Notes under the pieces: generated by a model
Seen by the model: the letters and a program-made list of their open reading frames with translations, nothing else
The model's database searches: none
What the model was told of the DNA's origin: nothing
Shown: positions 1 through 6,639 of the stretch, piece after piece
Position numbering within the stretch: position 1 is the stretch's first letter
Layout of the letters: each line of letters opens with the position of its first letter
From: an uncultured Clostridia bacterium
Lineage (GTDB): Bacteria; Bacillota; Clostridia; Christensenellales; Aristaeellaceae
DNA: 32,261 nt
Assembly (NCBI GenBank): GCA_946407745.1
Contig: CAMJPQ010000041.1
Span: forward strand, 1-32,261
Reading direction: 5' to 3'
Program-made: the position numbers and the translations under genes

Positions 1-1
1 A

Positions 2-391
2 TTATTTCGCAGCGCCCCAGTAAGCGGCAGCGTCAGCTAGCCAGGCTTCTTCCGTTTCAAAGGCTACAGCGCCATCGTCGGTCACAGTCATCGAACGCAC
101 ATACTGACCACCGTCGGCAAAGCCCAGGCAGAAATTCAAGCCAAAGGTGAAGGCGTTTTCTTCTTCCACCAGATCGTAGGAATAGTCAACAGTGCATACA
201 TCGCCATGGGTCACAGTGCCTTCCACAGTTGCGCCTTCATAGCTGTAGCAGGTGAAAGCCAGGAAGATTTCTTCATTATCCATGTTGGTCCAATAGCCAT
301 AGTAATAGAAGCGAACGCCATTGCCATCAATGGACTGGGACATACGAGCAAAGCCGTCTTCATACAGATTCATATCATCCCAAAATAGCAC
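2..391 (-). pseudogene. C-terminal remnant of an unrecognised, probably secreted protein
   Basis: The frame gives 129 residues from a GTG at 391 to a TAA at 2-4. The residues are rich in Tyr, Asp, Gly and Thr and read like the beta-rich tail of an extracellular protein (for example YYYGYWTNMDNEEIFLAF). I do not recognise a family. The frame continues upstream of the GTG until a TAA near 438, and that upstream part is the interspersed repeat (GCTAA plus TGGCGGTAG, 408-424). The original 5' end therefore seems to have been replaced by repeat DNA. AGAAGG lies 9 nt before the GTG and ATG 376 is an alternative start, so a short intact gene cannot be excluded. There is no signal peptide at either start, which fits a truncated secreted protein. 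Confidence 0.45.
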
Positions 392-698
392 CTTGAAAAG
401 CCTTCTTGCTAAATCTGGCGGTAGGATTTAGCAGAGCTAACAAATCGCTTCAATGCTTGCTAATCAACCGGCCCTTCGAGTTAGCAGATTATTGATTTCT
501 GATGAGATAAGAACCAGCGAATTATCCTCCTGATAATCTTCTGCAGAGCGCTAAAAGCATTCTCATTCTCACATGATTTTTCGGTTCTGTGAAAATGCCG
601 TTCGCATCGTCCGCCATTTTTAGCCTGACCGTCCGAAAAAATTAGACGCCGAAGAAGGGGCATCCGAGAAGGGCGATTAGAAATCGGGCTGAAAAATT

Positions 699-740
699 AG
701 AAAACTGCTAACAGGGGCAATCTCCTGTTAGCAGTTTTCT
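699..740. repeat. Perfect 17-bp inverted repeat built on the TTAGC core
   Basis: Positions 699-715 and 724-740 are exact reverse complements around an 8-nt loop. Each arm contains CTGCTAACAGG or its complement. Read on the minus strand it is followed by TAATTTTTC, and on the plus strand by TTGTCTT, so it could act as a bidirectional terminator. It sits between the broken gene at 2-391 and the tRNA remnant at 827-871, and no intact gene obviously needs it. Confidence 0.75.
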
Positions 741-765
741 TGTCTTCCATAGTGTCCTGAAGAAG

Positions 766-821
766 AAAAAACCTACCAGCTTAACAATCGCTTTTTAAGC
801 GAAAATGTCGAATCTGGTAGG
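766..821 (-). terminator. Rho-independent terminator downstream of the tRNA remnant
   Basis: On the minus strand an 8-bp outer stem (CCTACCAG 772-779 with CTGGTAGG 814-821) encloses an inner TCGCTT/AAGCGA hairpin (788-802). A run of six T follows at 771-766. It begins 6 nt past the CCA end of the tRNA-Arg remnant at 827-871, the normal position for a tRNA-gene terminator. This suggests the left remnant preserves the original downstream side of the tRNA locus. Confidence 0.65.
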
Positions 822-826
822 CAAAA

Positions 827-871
827 TGGCGATCCCGGCGCGATTCAAACCCACGGCCTATCGCTTAGGAG
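827..871 (-). pseudogene. Degenerate 3' half of tRNA-Arg(CCU), putative att relic A
   Basis: On the minus strand 871-827 reads as tRNA positions 32-76: loop CTCCTAA (anticodon CCU), stem GCGAT, variable AGGCC, T-arm GTGGG-TTTGAAT-CGCGC, acceptor CGGGATC, G and CCA. The loop has T in place of conserved C56, and one T-stem pair is broken. No 5' half (GATCCCG acceptor strand, D-arm) precedes it, so it is not a functional tRNA. A second copy lies at 1522-1566 with 3 differences over the 41 nt before the discriminator base. Confidence 0.7.
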
Positions 872-1521
872 AAGCGGCCAGCGTTCGCCTACGCTTTCCT
901 TCCAAGCGCCGGGAAACCCCAGTATTACTACGTTTCTAACGGCTCGTGGGTGTTCGCATATCCTCCGAAAAACGCCCAATATACCCCGTAAATCCGGCCC
1001 AAAATTAGCTGGCCGTTAGCAGGAGCTAATTTTGGCGGTAGTCCAAAAGTACGCGACGCCCACTTTTTGATTAGCAGGAAGAAATTTGGCGGTAGTCCAG
1101 AAAGCCTTTATTGCGCTTTGTTGAATTATTCATTTATTCTAAAATCATTTGCCCCATGCGAACCAGTTCTTCTGTTGATGGAATTGCTCGCATATACAAG
1201 CCTTTTGATGAATCACTAAAGCAAAGACAATTAGTACTTGCATCGTATCCTAAGACACTTTTCATTGCTCCAAGCTTTGTCCATGACGATATTAGCAGCG
1301 AATTTGGTCAACGCAGAACTATTTTAGCAGAAATATCCGCCAAAATTAGCTGGCAGTCAGCCATCTGCCAGTCTGGCGCGTTAGCTGGAGAGGAATTCTG
1401 TTAGAAATCTGCTAACAGCCCTTCGATTTCTGTTAGCTGGGAAACCCCCGAAAAAAGAAAAACGCCCGCTTTTGTTAGCAGACCGCTGTTTGCAGCTTTT
1501 GCTTCCAAATTCAGGCATTTT
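872..1521. other. Non-coding interval between the two tRNA remnants
   Basis: No convincing gene of normal size is seen. The interval holds TTAGC repeats, a 12-bp inverted repeat (999-1010 with 1024-1035), a direct repeat TTGGCGGTAGTCCA (1032-1045 and 1086-1099), a 43-codon AT-rich reading frame on the minus strand (1134-1265) and alternative hairpins at 1398-1437. The stretch next to remnant A (872-970) resembles the stretch next to remnant B (1567-1665) in the order of short blocks: GCGAACA, CGTTAGAAAC, AGGCGAAC as read on the minus strand. That suggests two diverged copies of one element end. Confidence 0.5.
1134..1265 (-). CDS. Possible 43-residue small protein or gene fragment
   Basis: An ATG at 1265 follows GGAG at 4-nt spacing and opens a frame to TAA at 1134-1136. 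The residues (MKSVLGYDASTNCLCFSDSS at the start, EELVRMGQMILE at the end) have natural composition. The frame also extends some 16 codons upstream before meeting TGA. The base composition is more AT-rich than the operons to the right. I recognise no family. It could be the tail of a gene truncated by the repeat DNA, or a chance frame. Confidence 0.25.
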   Translation of the reverse strand: MKSVLGYDASTNCLCFSDSSKGLYMRAIPSTEELVRMGQMILE

Positions 1522-1566
1522 TGGTGATCCCGGCGGGATTCGAACCCACGGCCTGTCGCTTAGGAG
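1522..1566 (-). other. 3' half of tRNA-Arg(CCU), putative att relic B
   Basis: On the minus strand 1566-1522 has perfect tRNA geometry for positions 32-76: CTCCTAA anticodon loop with T33 and A37, stem GCGAC, variable AGGCC, T-arm GTGGG-TTCGAAT-CCCGC, acceptor CGGGATC, discriminator A and CCA. Upstream of position 32 the sequence (TTTTTCGAT) does not pair with GCGAC, and no acceptor 5' strand follows. Only the half that tyrosine recombinases typically regenerate at a tRNA attachment site is present. No integrase is in the window, so an att role is inferred. Confidence 0.7.
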
Positions 1567-1688
1567 ATCGAAAAAGTGTTCGCCTTTGCTGTTCCCTGAA
1601 GTGCCTTTAAGCCTTGCCATTGCTGGGTTTCTAACGTTTTTCACTGTTCGCATTTTCCTTCAAAATACCCCCGTTTTCCCCCAGTGCT

Positions 1689-1714
1689 GTTAGCTGGGTG
1701 TTAGCACAGCTAAC
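1689..1714. repeat. 8-bp inverted repeat GTTAGCTG/CAGCTAAC
   Basis: GTTAGCTG (1689-1696) and CAGCTAAC (1707-1714) pair perfectly around a 10-nt loop that itself contains another TTAGC. It is one of several palindromic arrangements of the core in this region and lies about 120 bp beyond tRNA remnant B. Confidence 0.6.
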
Positions 1715-2227
1715 AAAGGCGGCGTGTTCGACTTTCACATCTACCGCCAAATCGTTAGCTGGACGTGATGAAATCATCATTATTTATCCCCGTAATGCGG
1801 CAAATTGCTGTCCAGTCATGAATGAATATTCATTGCATATTTTCTAAGGCGTTTTCCGTAATCCAGATCTGTGTTTTGTCCCTCCATAAAGTGGAAGGCA
1901 TCGTAGAACCAGCAGAAAGATTTGAGTCTGCCACTTTTGTTAGCTGAGTTTTCCGCGAATAGTTGCAGATCATTTCTTTGTCTACACGCTGTGGCGTTTG
2001 CAATCTAACAATTAGAGATCCGGATTCTGTACATCCTTCATACCTTGAAGATGCACAGAGTCGTTGTGTAGAGCCTTTTCCCGCCATTACTGCCACTTTG
2101 GATGGAGATTGGTCATCGCCCGCCTGAAATGTGGCAGGCAGAAAAATGGCTTGCTGCCAATAAAAGCAACAGTTGTTAGCAGAATCGTTAGATGGCGCAG
2201 AAACCCAGCCAGTCATTAAAGAAGAAA
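1715..2227. other. No recognisable gene; diffuse repeat cores
   Basis: The stretch contains isolated TTAGC cores (1755, 1940, 2176) and one inverted copy of the GCTAA-TTTGGCGGTAG unit (1741-1759). A minus-strand reading frame covers 1830-2276, but its first codons lie inside the terminator hairpin of the gene to the right and it lacks a ribosome binding site. If anything it is decayed coding DNA. I see no product I can name. Confidence 0.4.
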
Positions 2228-2267
2228 GATGCCGGGAAGTGCTTATTTCAAGCCACTTTCCGGCATC
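2228..2267 (-). terminator. Rho-independent terminator of the minus-strand glycoside operon
   Basis: On the minus strand GATGCCGGAAAGTGG pairs with the complementary arm (2228-2242 with 2253-2267, one mismatch or bulge) around CTTGAAATAAG. It is followed by TTTCTTCTTTAAT. It lies about 60 nt past the stop of the surface-protein gene, the last gene of the operon. Confidence 0.8.
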
Positions 2268-2327
2268 TGTAATCATATGCTCGGTCTGATTGATCTACCG
2301 CTTAATAAGAGAAAGATCTTCCCAGGC

Positions 2328-4061
2328 TTAGTCAGCCTGAATCCAGATGATGCCCTGCATCATTGCTTCCTGAGGAACAGGGCTTCCGTAGGCTTCGATT
2401 ACAGCCTCCACATTGGAAGGAGCAGTATACCCCTCAGCGATCTGGTACTCACCGTTATTGATCCAACCCAAAGGCTGACCATCCAGCATAGGCACTTTGC
2501 CAATCACAGTCCCAACAGGATCACCGTTGCAAGTAGCCTGGGCAGTATTTCCGCTGGTACCGCAGGCAGCGACTGGTGTATATTGCAGGATCTGCAAGGC
2601 CCAAAATGCATCCAGCTGACCGGCAACGCTGCCGACGCTTTCAATGCCCTTTTCGGCATCGAGTTTGTTGTTCATCTGGATTTCCGTCTGAACGTTGTTC
2701 TTTTCAGCCGTCATATAATACTGGGACCCGGCCAGGCCGCCCACAGCGACAACGGCTTCGCCCACAGGCTTTTCAACACTGACTTCGATCATAGCATTCA
2801 CATCACAATTGGTCGTCGAAGTGTTGGAAGCGCCCAGACCGCCCACACTCACACTTAACGCGGTATCTTCCGCGGCCAGGGAAACATCCTGATGGTTGAG
2901 ACGCAAAGTGATTTGATCTACTTTGCACCCGGAGATATTCGCGTAATTCTCTGCGATCATGCCACCCAGGTACACAGAGCCTCCATGGCTCTTTTCAGTG
3001 CGGACATCCAGCGAAACAGTGCCGCTGACAGAGCAGTTCTGCACAGTGCTGTTCCAGCCGCCGCCTTCCAGCCCGGCCACGGACACATAGGCGGAATCCC
3101 GGACCTCTGCATGGACTTCTGTGTCTTCCACGTTGATCGTTACATTCTCTACATGGATATCCGAAAGGGTGGAAGCCATGTCAAAGGCCGCTACAGTGCC
3201 AACATAGCAGTATCCGCCGTCATATGCATATTCGCCGGCAACATCAATGACTGCATCCTTCAGGGTGAAGCCGCTCAGATTTGCTCCGGCTACTGCCCCG
3301 AACAGGCCTACCGTACCATCGCAGGTTACACCGTCATTATGCCATACAGGGGTATCCACATAACCGGCAATATCCCGTACAGCGCCTTGCAGCTTGAGCC
3401 CGCTGATGGTATGTCCGTTGCCTATCAGTGTGCCCCGGAAAGCGTAAGTCCACCAGGCTGTTTCAAACAGCTCATAGTTGTTGAAATAGCAGCCTACCGG
3501 GATAAAGGTATCCGTCATTTCAATATCAGCGGTCAGTTCATACGCACCGTACAGATCGTTGGCCATGGCCTGCAGCCCTTCTGGGCTGTCGATGGGTGTC
3601 AGCTGTACCCAGCGGGCATACAGACGAACCTTGCTGTTCTCATCGGCAAACGGATTCAGGTCAATGACTTCATCCTCCGCCTGCATGGCCTGACCAAATG
3701 CGCTGGCCTTGTGGCCGGGCATCCAAAGATAAGGCGAAACACCATTAATCAGATCATCGGCAGTGACTACAGGCCGGGTCTGCCATCCTGCGAAATACCA
3801 GCCTTCCCGAGTGGGAACCGGAAGATCGACAGCCAGCACGCCGTCCTCGGTGGTAAATACCGCTTCCTTTTCCTCGGTAACAGGCTGCCAGTATTCGTTA
3901 TAGCCGGTGGCAGTATAGATATAGGTTTCATTGTCGGTTGTATCAGGGGTAGTATTCAGATCGAAGGTGACGGTGAGAGTTGCAGCCGGTTCTTCCGCAA
4001 AGCCCGGAACGGCCATCAGCAGCAGCGAGAGGGTCAGCAGAACAGCAAGTGCCTTTTTCAT
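2328..4061 (-). CDS. Secreted surface protein with InlB-type repeat and GLUG-like region
   Basis: The product has 577 residues. Residues 1-22 form a Sec signal peptide (MKK, leucine-rich core, GFA before EE). Residues about 75-155 carry an InlB B-repeat/Flg_new signature (REGWYFAGW ... LYARW). Residues about 155-560 are repetitive and beta-rich with GLUG-like phrases such as FRGTLIGNGHTISGL and GLFGAVAGANLSG, as in gut adhesin-like proteins. There is no LPXTG, C-terminal membrane segment or dockerin, so anchoring is unclear. AGGAGG lies 7 nt before the ATG. It starts about 30 nt after the SDR-zinc-ribbon gene and is followed by a terminator, so it is the last gene of the operon. It may bind host or plant polysaccharide; that is inference. 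Confidence 0.8.
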   Translation of the reverse strand: MKKALAVLLTLSLLLMAVPGFAEEPAATLTVTFDLNTTPDTTDNETYIYTATGYNEYWQPVTEEKEAVFTTEDGVLAVDLPVPTREGWYFAGWQTRPVVTADDLINGVSPYLWMPGHKASAFGQAMQAEDEVIDLNPFADENSKVRLYARWVQLTPIDSPEGLQAMANDLYGAYELTADIEMTDTFIPVGCYFNNYELFETAWWTYAFRGTLIGNGHTISGLKLQGAVRDIAGYVDTPVWHNDGVTCDGTVGLFGAVAGANLSGFTLKDAVIDVAGEYAYDGGYCYVGTVAAFDMASTLSDIHVENVTINVEDTEVHAEVRDSAYVSVAGLEGGGWNSTVQNCSVSGTVSLDVRTEKSHGGSVYLGGMIAENYANISGCKVDQITLRLNHQDVSLAAEDTALSVSVGGLGASNTSTTNCDVNAMIEVSVEKPVGEAVVAVGGLAGSQYYMTAEKNNVQTEIQMNNKLDAEKGIESVGSVAGQLDAFWALQILQYTPVAACGTSGNTAQATCNGDPVGTVIGKVPMLDGQPLGWINNGEYQIAEGYTAPSNVEAVIEAYGSPVPQEAMMQGIIWIQAD

Positions 4062-4091
4062 AGGTAAACCTCCTTTTTTATTCTGAGTGGA

Positions 4092-5609
4092 TCATACGTC
4101 CAATTCAGTAACCTGTTTTGGATACTCCCGCATTTCGTCCGGGCTATGCAAAGGGTTCCATACCTGCGCGAAGAAAGGATCGACCTTCGCCCTCGCTCCG
4201 TAGTTCCAGCTCTTCCGCTCGCATTCCGGGCACCAATGGCCCCCTTCCAATATCAGCCTGGGACTGGCTTCAAAGGTGTGGCCGAAAGCGCAGCGAAATT
4301 GCAGTTTGGATTTCAAGTCACCTTTCTTCATGGTATCAGACAAGCACGCGCCGCCCCGGAATCTGGCTGCGCCCTGCACGTCCTCAAGCGTCAATTCGCT
4401 TTCAGGCTTGCTCTCATCATAACCATGATCGATCGGCATAACCGTATTCCAATCAGTAAAATGCTTCATCTGACTGACTTTTTTGGGCAGCGCTTCCCAG
4501 GCTTTTTTGCTGCCCCAGTAGGCGTCGATGTGATCCTCTACATTGTCTTTGATAAAATGCATGGTGCCGTGCTCGCTCATCATCATCTTCTTGAAGGTAC
4601 TCTTGATGATGCTGCCCATCAGCTTCTGGCCACCGGGCAGTTTGCAGATCACGCGCGCCATACCCTTGACCGATTTCACTTCATTCAGGTATGCGTCATA
4701 GAAATACTGCATGCTGTCCGAACGGAAATGAAGGTAGTTTTCCAGCTTGTCTGAATCCAGATAATAATGGCCATGGAAATTCCGGGTGGCGGTATAACGG
4801 GGATCGATCACGGGATCAAGAGAAGTGAAGCCCATTTCCCCGTACATCTTTTGATACATGGTAAAAGTATCCACCCGGCAGCTTTCTCCGCCGCCGATGT
4901 TGTAAATATGGCCCCAGAAATCCTCCGGCAAGGTTCCCTCCGCGTCAAAGGCGCACAGGTTGCGCATGGCTTTGCCGGAGTCCCGGTCTGAACAATACTC
5001 CAGCACGTTGTCCAGGCAGTTGTGGAACTGAATTGCGTCCCGGATCTTCGCCATGGCCGGGCCAATGATGCCCGTTTGCCGCAGGCTGACCCAGTATTTC
5101 AGGCCGCTTTCAATGACATAGCGCTCCGCGGCTACTTTGGATACAGCGTAATAGTCAAACATGCTGGGCTTAATGGGATCGCCGACCCGGCCCCAATGGA
5201 TGGGTGGCATCCGGTCGCCGGTCTCAGCCACCGTGCCGATGTATACGAATTTGGTGAGATCATTCCGGCCCTGCTGCTGAATCGCTTCGATTATGTTCCT
5301 GGTAGAGCCATAATTGTTTTTCATGGCCTTGTCCGGGTAATAATCGGCGGCGGGAGAGACGAACGCGGCGATATGCAGTACAATATCCGCGTCCTCCGTA
5401 CAGGCTGCCACATCTTTTTTGTTGGTCAGATCGCCCCAGACGATGCGAAGTCCTACCTGGCTCTTGTACGGATCGAACAGGTTCCTGTTCTTTTCAGAAT
5501 CCCGAAGGAGCAGTGTAACGTGATACTTTTCCCCAATGTCAGGCAGCATTTGCCTGAAGCTTTCAAACCCCATGCCGCCGCCCGCGCCGGTCATGAAAAC
5601 CGTTTTCAT
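4092..5609 (-). CDS. Extended SDR (NAD-dependent epimerase/dehydratase) with C-terminal zinc ribbon
   Basis: The product has 505 residues. The N-terminus has the nucleotide-binding glycine motif TGAGGGMG (residues 7-14), and the active-site YxxxK occurs in DYYAVSKVAAERYV, so it is an extended SDR acting on a nucleotide sugar, sugar or aglycone with NAD(P). After about residue 350 the sequence leaves the usual fold. It ends in a Cys-His-Cys-Cys cluster (C440, H444, C460, C463: RCAFGH ... CPEC) that looks like a zinc ribbon, then a tail of about 40 residues. Typical members are 300-350 residues, so this is a fusion. I chose ATG 5609 because GGGAG lies 7 nt upstream; ATG 5615 is too close to it. 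It starts 2 nt after the stop of the preceding SDR gene. The substrate is unknown. Confidence 0.82.
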   Translation of the reverse strand: MKTVFMTGAGGGMGFESFRQMLPDIGEKYHVTLLLRDSEKNRNLFDPYKSQVGLRIVWGDLTNKKDVAACTEDADIVLHIAAFVSPAADYYPDKAMKNNYGSTRNIIEAIQQQGRNDLTKFVYIGTVAETGDRMPPIHWGRVGDPIKPSMFDYYAVSKVAAERYVIESGLKYWVSLRQTGIIGPAMAKIRDAIQFHNCLDNVLEYCSDRDSGKAMRNLCAFDAEGTLPEDFWGHIYNIGGGESCRVDTFTMYQKMYGEMGFTSLDPVIDPRYTATRNFHGHYYLDSDKLENYLHFRSDSMQYFYDAYLNEVKSVKGMARVICKLPGGQKLMGSIIKSTFKKMMMSEHGTMHFIKDNVEDHIDAYWGSKKAWEALPKKVSQMKHFTDWNTVMPIDHGYDESKPESELTLEDVQGAARFRGGACLSDTMKKGDLKSKLQFRCAFGHTFEASPRLILEGGHWCPECERKSWNYGARAKVDPFFAQVWNPLHSPDEMREYPKQVTELDV

Positions 5610-5611
5610 GC

Positions 5612-6628
5612 TCATTCTCCCTTCATGGCAACGATGTTCTTGGCTTTTCCGTCCAGAATATCCACGCACAACCGGATAGAATCGCCGATGGCAGCGTCGA
5701 TATTGTCCTCCGTTACCCCCAGGGGCACACAGCCCAGGCTCTTGTCGATGAACTGGTTGGAGCACTGCAGATCAGTAAACTTCACCATATCCAATCCACC
5801 CTCGATGCCCTTTTGCTGCTGTTCCTTTTTAAGTTTCCTTCCGCCGATTGCATACATCCAGTTGGGAATCGTCACGATCTTCTTCTCCGGACAGCCCAGG
5901 TATTTATGGCAGATCCGCAGCATTTCCTTCCAGGTCAGATTGTACCAGCCGATGGGATAACAGTTTCCGCCATGATTTCTTTCCATCGCGCCGGCAATGG
6001 CCTGACCTACCTGTTTTACCGTTACCATGGTGGAGCCGCCCTTGGGCCACATGGTGACGCCCTTCATGGAACGGATGTTTTCCACCAGGAATACCCATAC
6101 GGGCTTGCGTCCAGGCTGTGTTCCGAAGATATAAGGCAGTTCCAGGATCGCGACGTCAAAATCCGGTCCGGCATAACCAAGTGCCATCTCCTCCTGGTCG
6201 ATACGGCTTCGGATATAGGGATGGAATTCCGTCAGCCGCATTTGCGGCCATTCCTTGGCAAAATAGGAGAAGTAGGAGCCGAGCACGACAGTGTGCCTGA
6301 CGCCGCATTCTTTGGCGATGCGCAACAAACGGTTCAGGGAATCAATGTTGTACTTTTTGAACAGATCATAGATGGGTGCCGGGCCTTCCACCCGCTCATC
6401 CACGCCGGCGGCGAACACGAAGCCTTCGCAGCCGGTAAACATATCCCGGACTTCATCGTCGGTCATTTCCAGACAATTGCCGTAAGTGATCTCCATTTCA
6501 GGCGGCAGTACGGCACCCTGCGGCAGCGGTGGCAGTGCAATTGCTTTTACCTGATGCCCCCGTGCAATCAGCTCCCTGGCTCCTTCGCTGCCCAGCAAAC
6601 CCGTTCCGCCGATCATACAAACCTTCAT
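5612..6628 (-). CDS. Extended/atypical SDR, NAD-dependent epimerase-like
   Basis: The product has 338 residues. It starts at an ATG 6-7 nt after AGGAGG, not at the longer upstream frame. GGTGLLG at residues 7-13 is the Rossmann dinucleotide motif. The middle and C-terminal parts (ILELPYIFGTQPGRKP, TVKQVGQAI) match the epimerase/NmrA-like pattern. The canonical YxxxK is not visible: the expected place reads PYIRSRIDQEEM, with Arg for Lys, so catalysis may differ or the protein may bind cofactor without normal SDR chemistry. It lies 11 nt downstream of the GH78 gene and next to the SDR-zinc-ribbon gene, and the two may act as a pair. The sugar or aglycone it handles is unknown. Confidence 0.82.
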   Translation of the reverse strand: MKVCMIGGTGLLGSEGARELIARGHQVKAIALPPLPQGAVLPPEMEITYGNCLEMTDDEVRDMFTGCEGFVFAAGVDERVEGPAPIYDLFKKYNIDSLNRLLRIAKECGVRHTVVLGSYFSYFAKEWPQMRLTEFHPYIRSRIDQEEMALGYAGPDFDVAILELPYIFGTQPGRKPVWVFLVENIRSMKGVTMWPKGGSTMVTVKQVGQAIAGAMERNHGGNCYPIGWYNLTWKEMLRICHKYLGCPEKKIVTIPNWMYAIGGRKLKKEQQQKGIEGGLDMVKFTDLQCSNQFIDKSLGCVPLGVTEDNIDAAIGDSIRLCVDILDGKAKNIVAMKGE

Positions 6629-6639
6629 GCTGCTCCTCC

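Larger units (their letters stand above)
408..2180. repeat. Cluster of TTAGC/GCTAA-core short interspersed repeats
   Basis: By hand I count about 24 TTAGC or GCTAA cores in 1.77 kb (e.g. 408, 428, 436, 459, 481, 707, 728, 1005, 1016, 1025, 1071, 1292, 1324, 1346, 1381, 1411, 1433, 1475, 1690, 1701, 1709, 1755, 1940, 2176), where about 3-4 are expected by chance. Several belong to a longer unit, GCTAA followed within 0-8 nt by TTTGGCGGTAG, seen at 408-424, 1025-1041 and on the other strand at 1741-1759, with a partial at 1335-1352. Many are arranged as inverted repeats. The core is rare in the remaining 30 kb. The function is unknown. Confidence 0.7.

Noticed and set aside
831-1566. Functional tRNA-Arg genes
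   Set aside because: Neither copy has a 5' acceptor strand, D-arm or a pairing partner for the 3' anticodon stem. Only positions 32-76 are present.
1381-1653. A 90-codon minus-strand frame through tRNA remnant B
   Set aside because: The central residues (RPWVRIPPGSP) are the usual false translation of a tRNA T-arm and acceptor, so the frame is not a protein.
408-1760. Integron cassette array with attC sites
   Set aside because: GTTAGC/GCTAAC recalls integron core sites, but GTTRRRY/RYYYAAC spacing is not met, no cassette-like genes lie between the hairpins and no integron integrase is present.
1830-2276. A 148-codon minus-strand frame
   Set aside because: Its start lies within the terminator hairpin of the neighbouring operon, it lacks a ribosome binding site and shows no domain. 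It could at most be decayed coding DNA.
2892-4067. A 391-codon plus-strand frame opposite the surface-protein gene
   Set aside because: It is a shadow of the 577-residue secreted protein, which has a signal peptide, ribosome binding site and terminator. The plus-strand product has no coherent domain.
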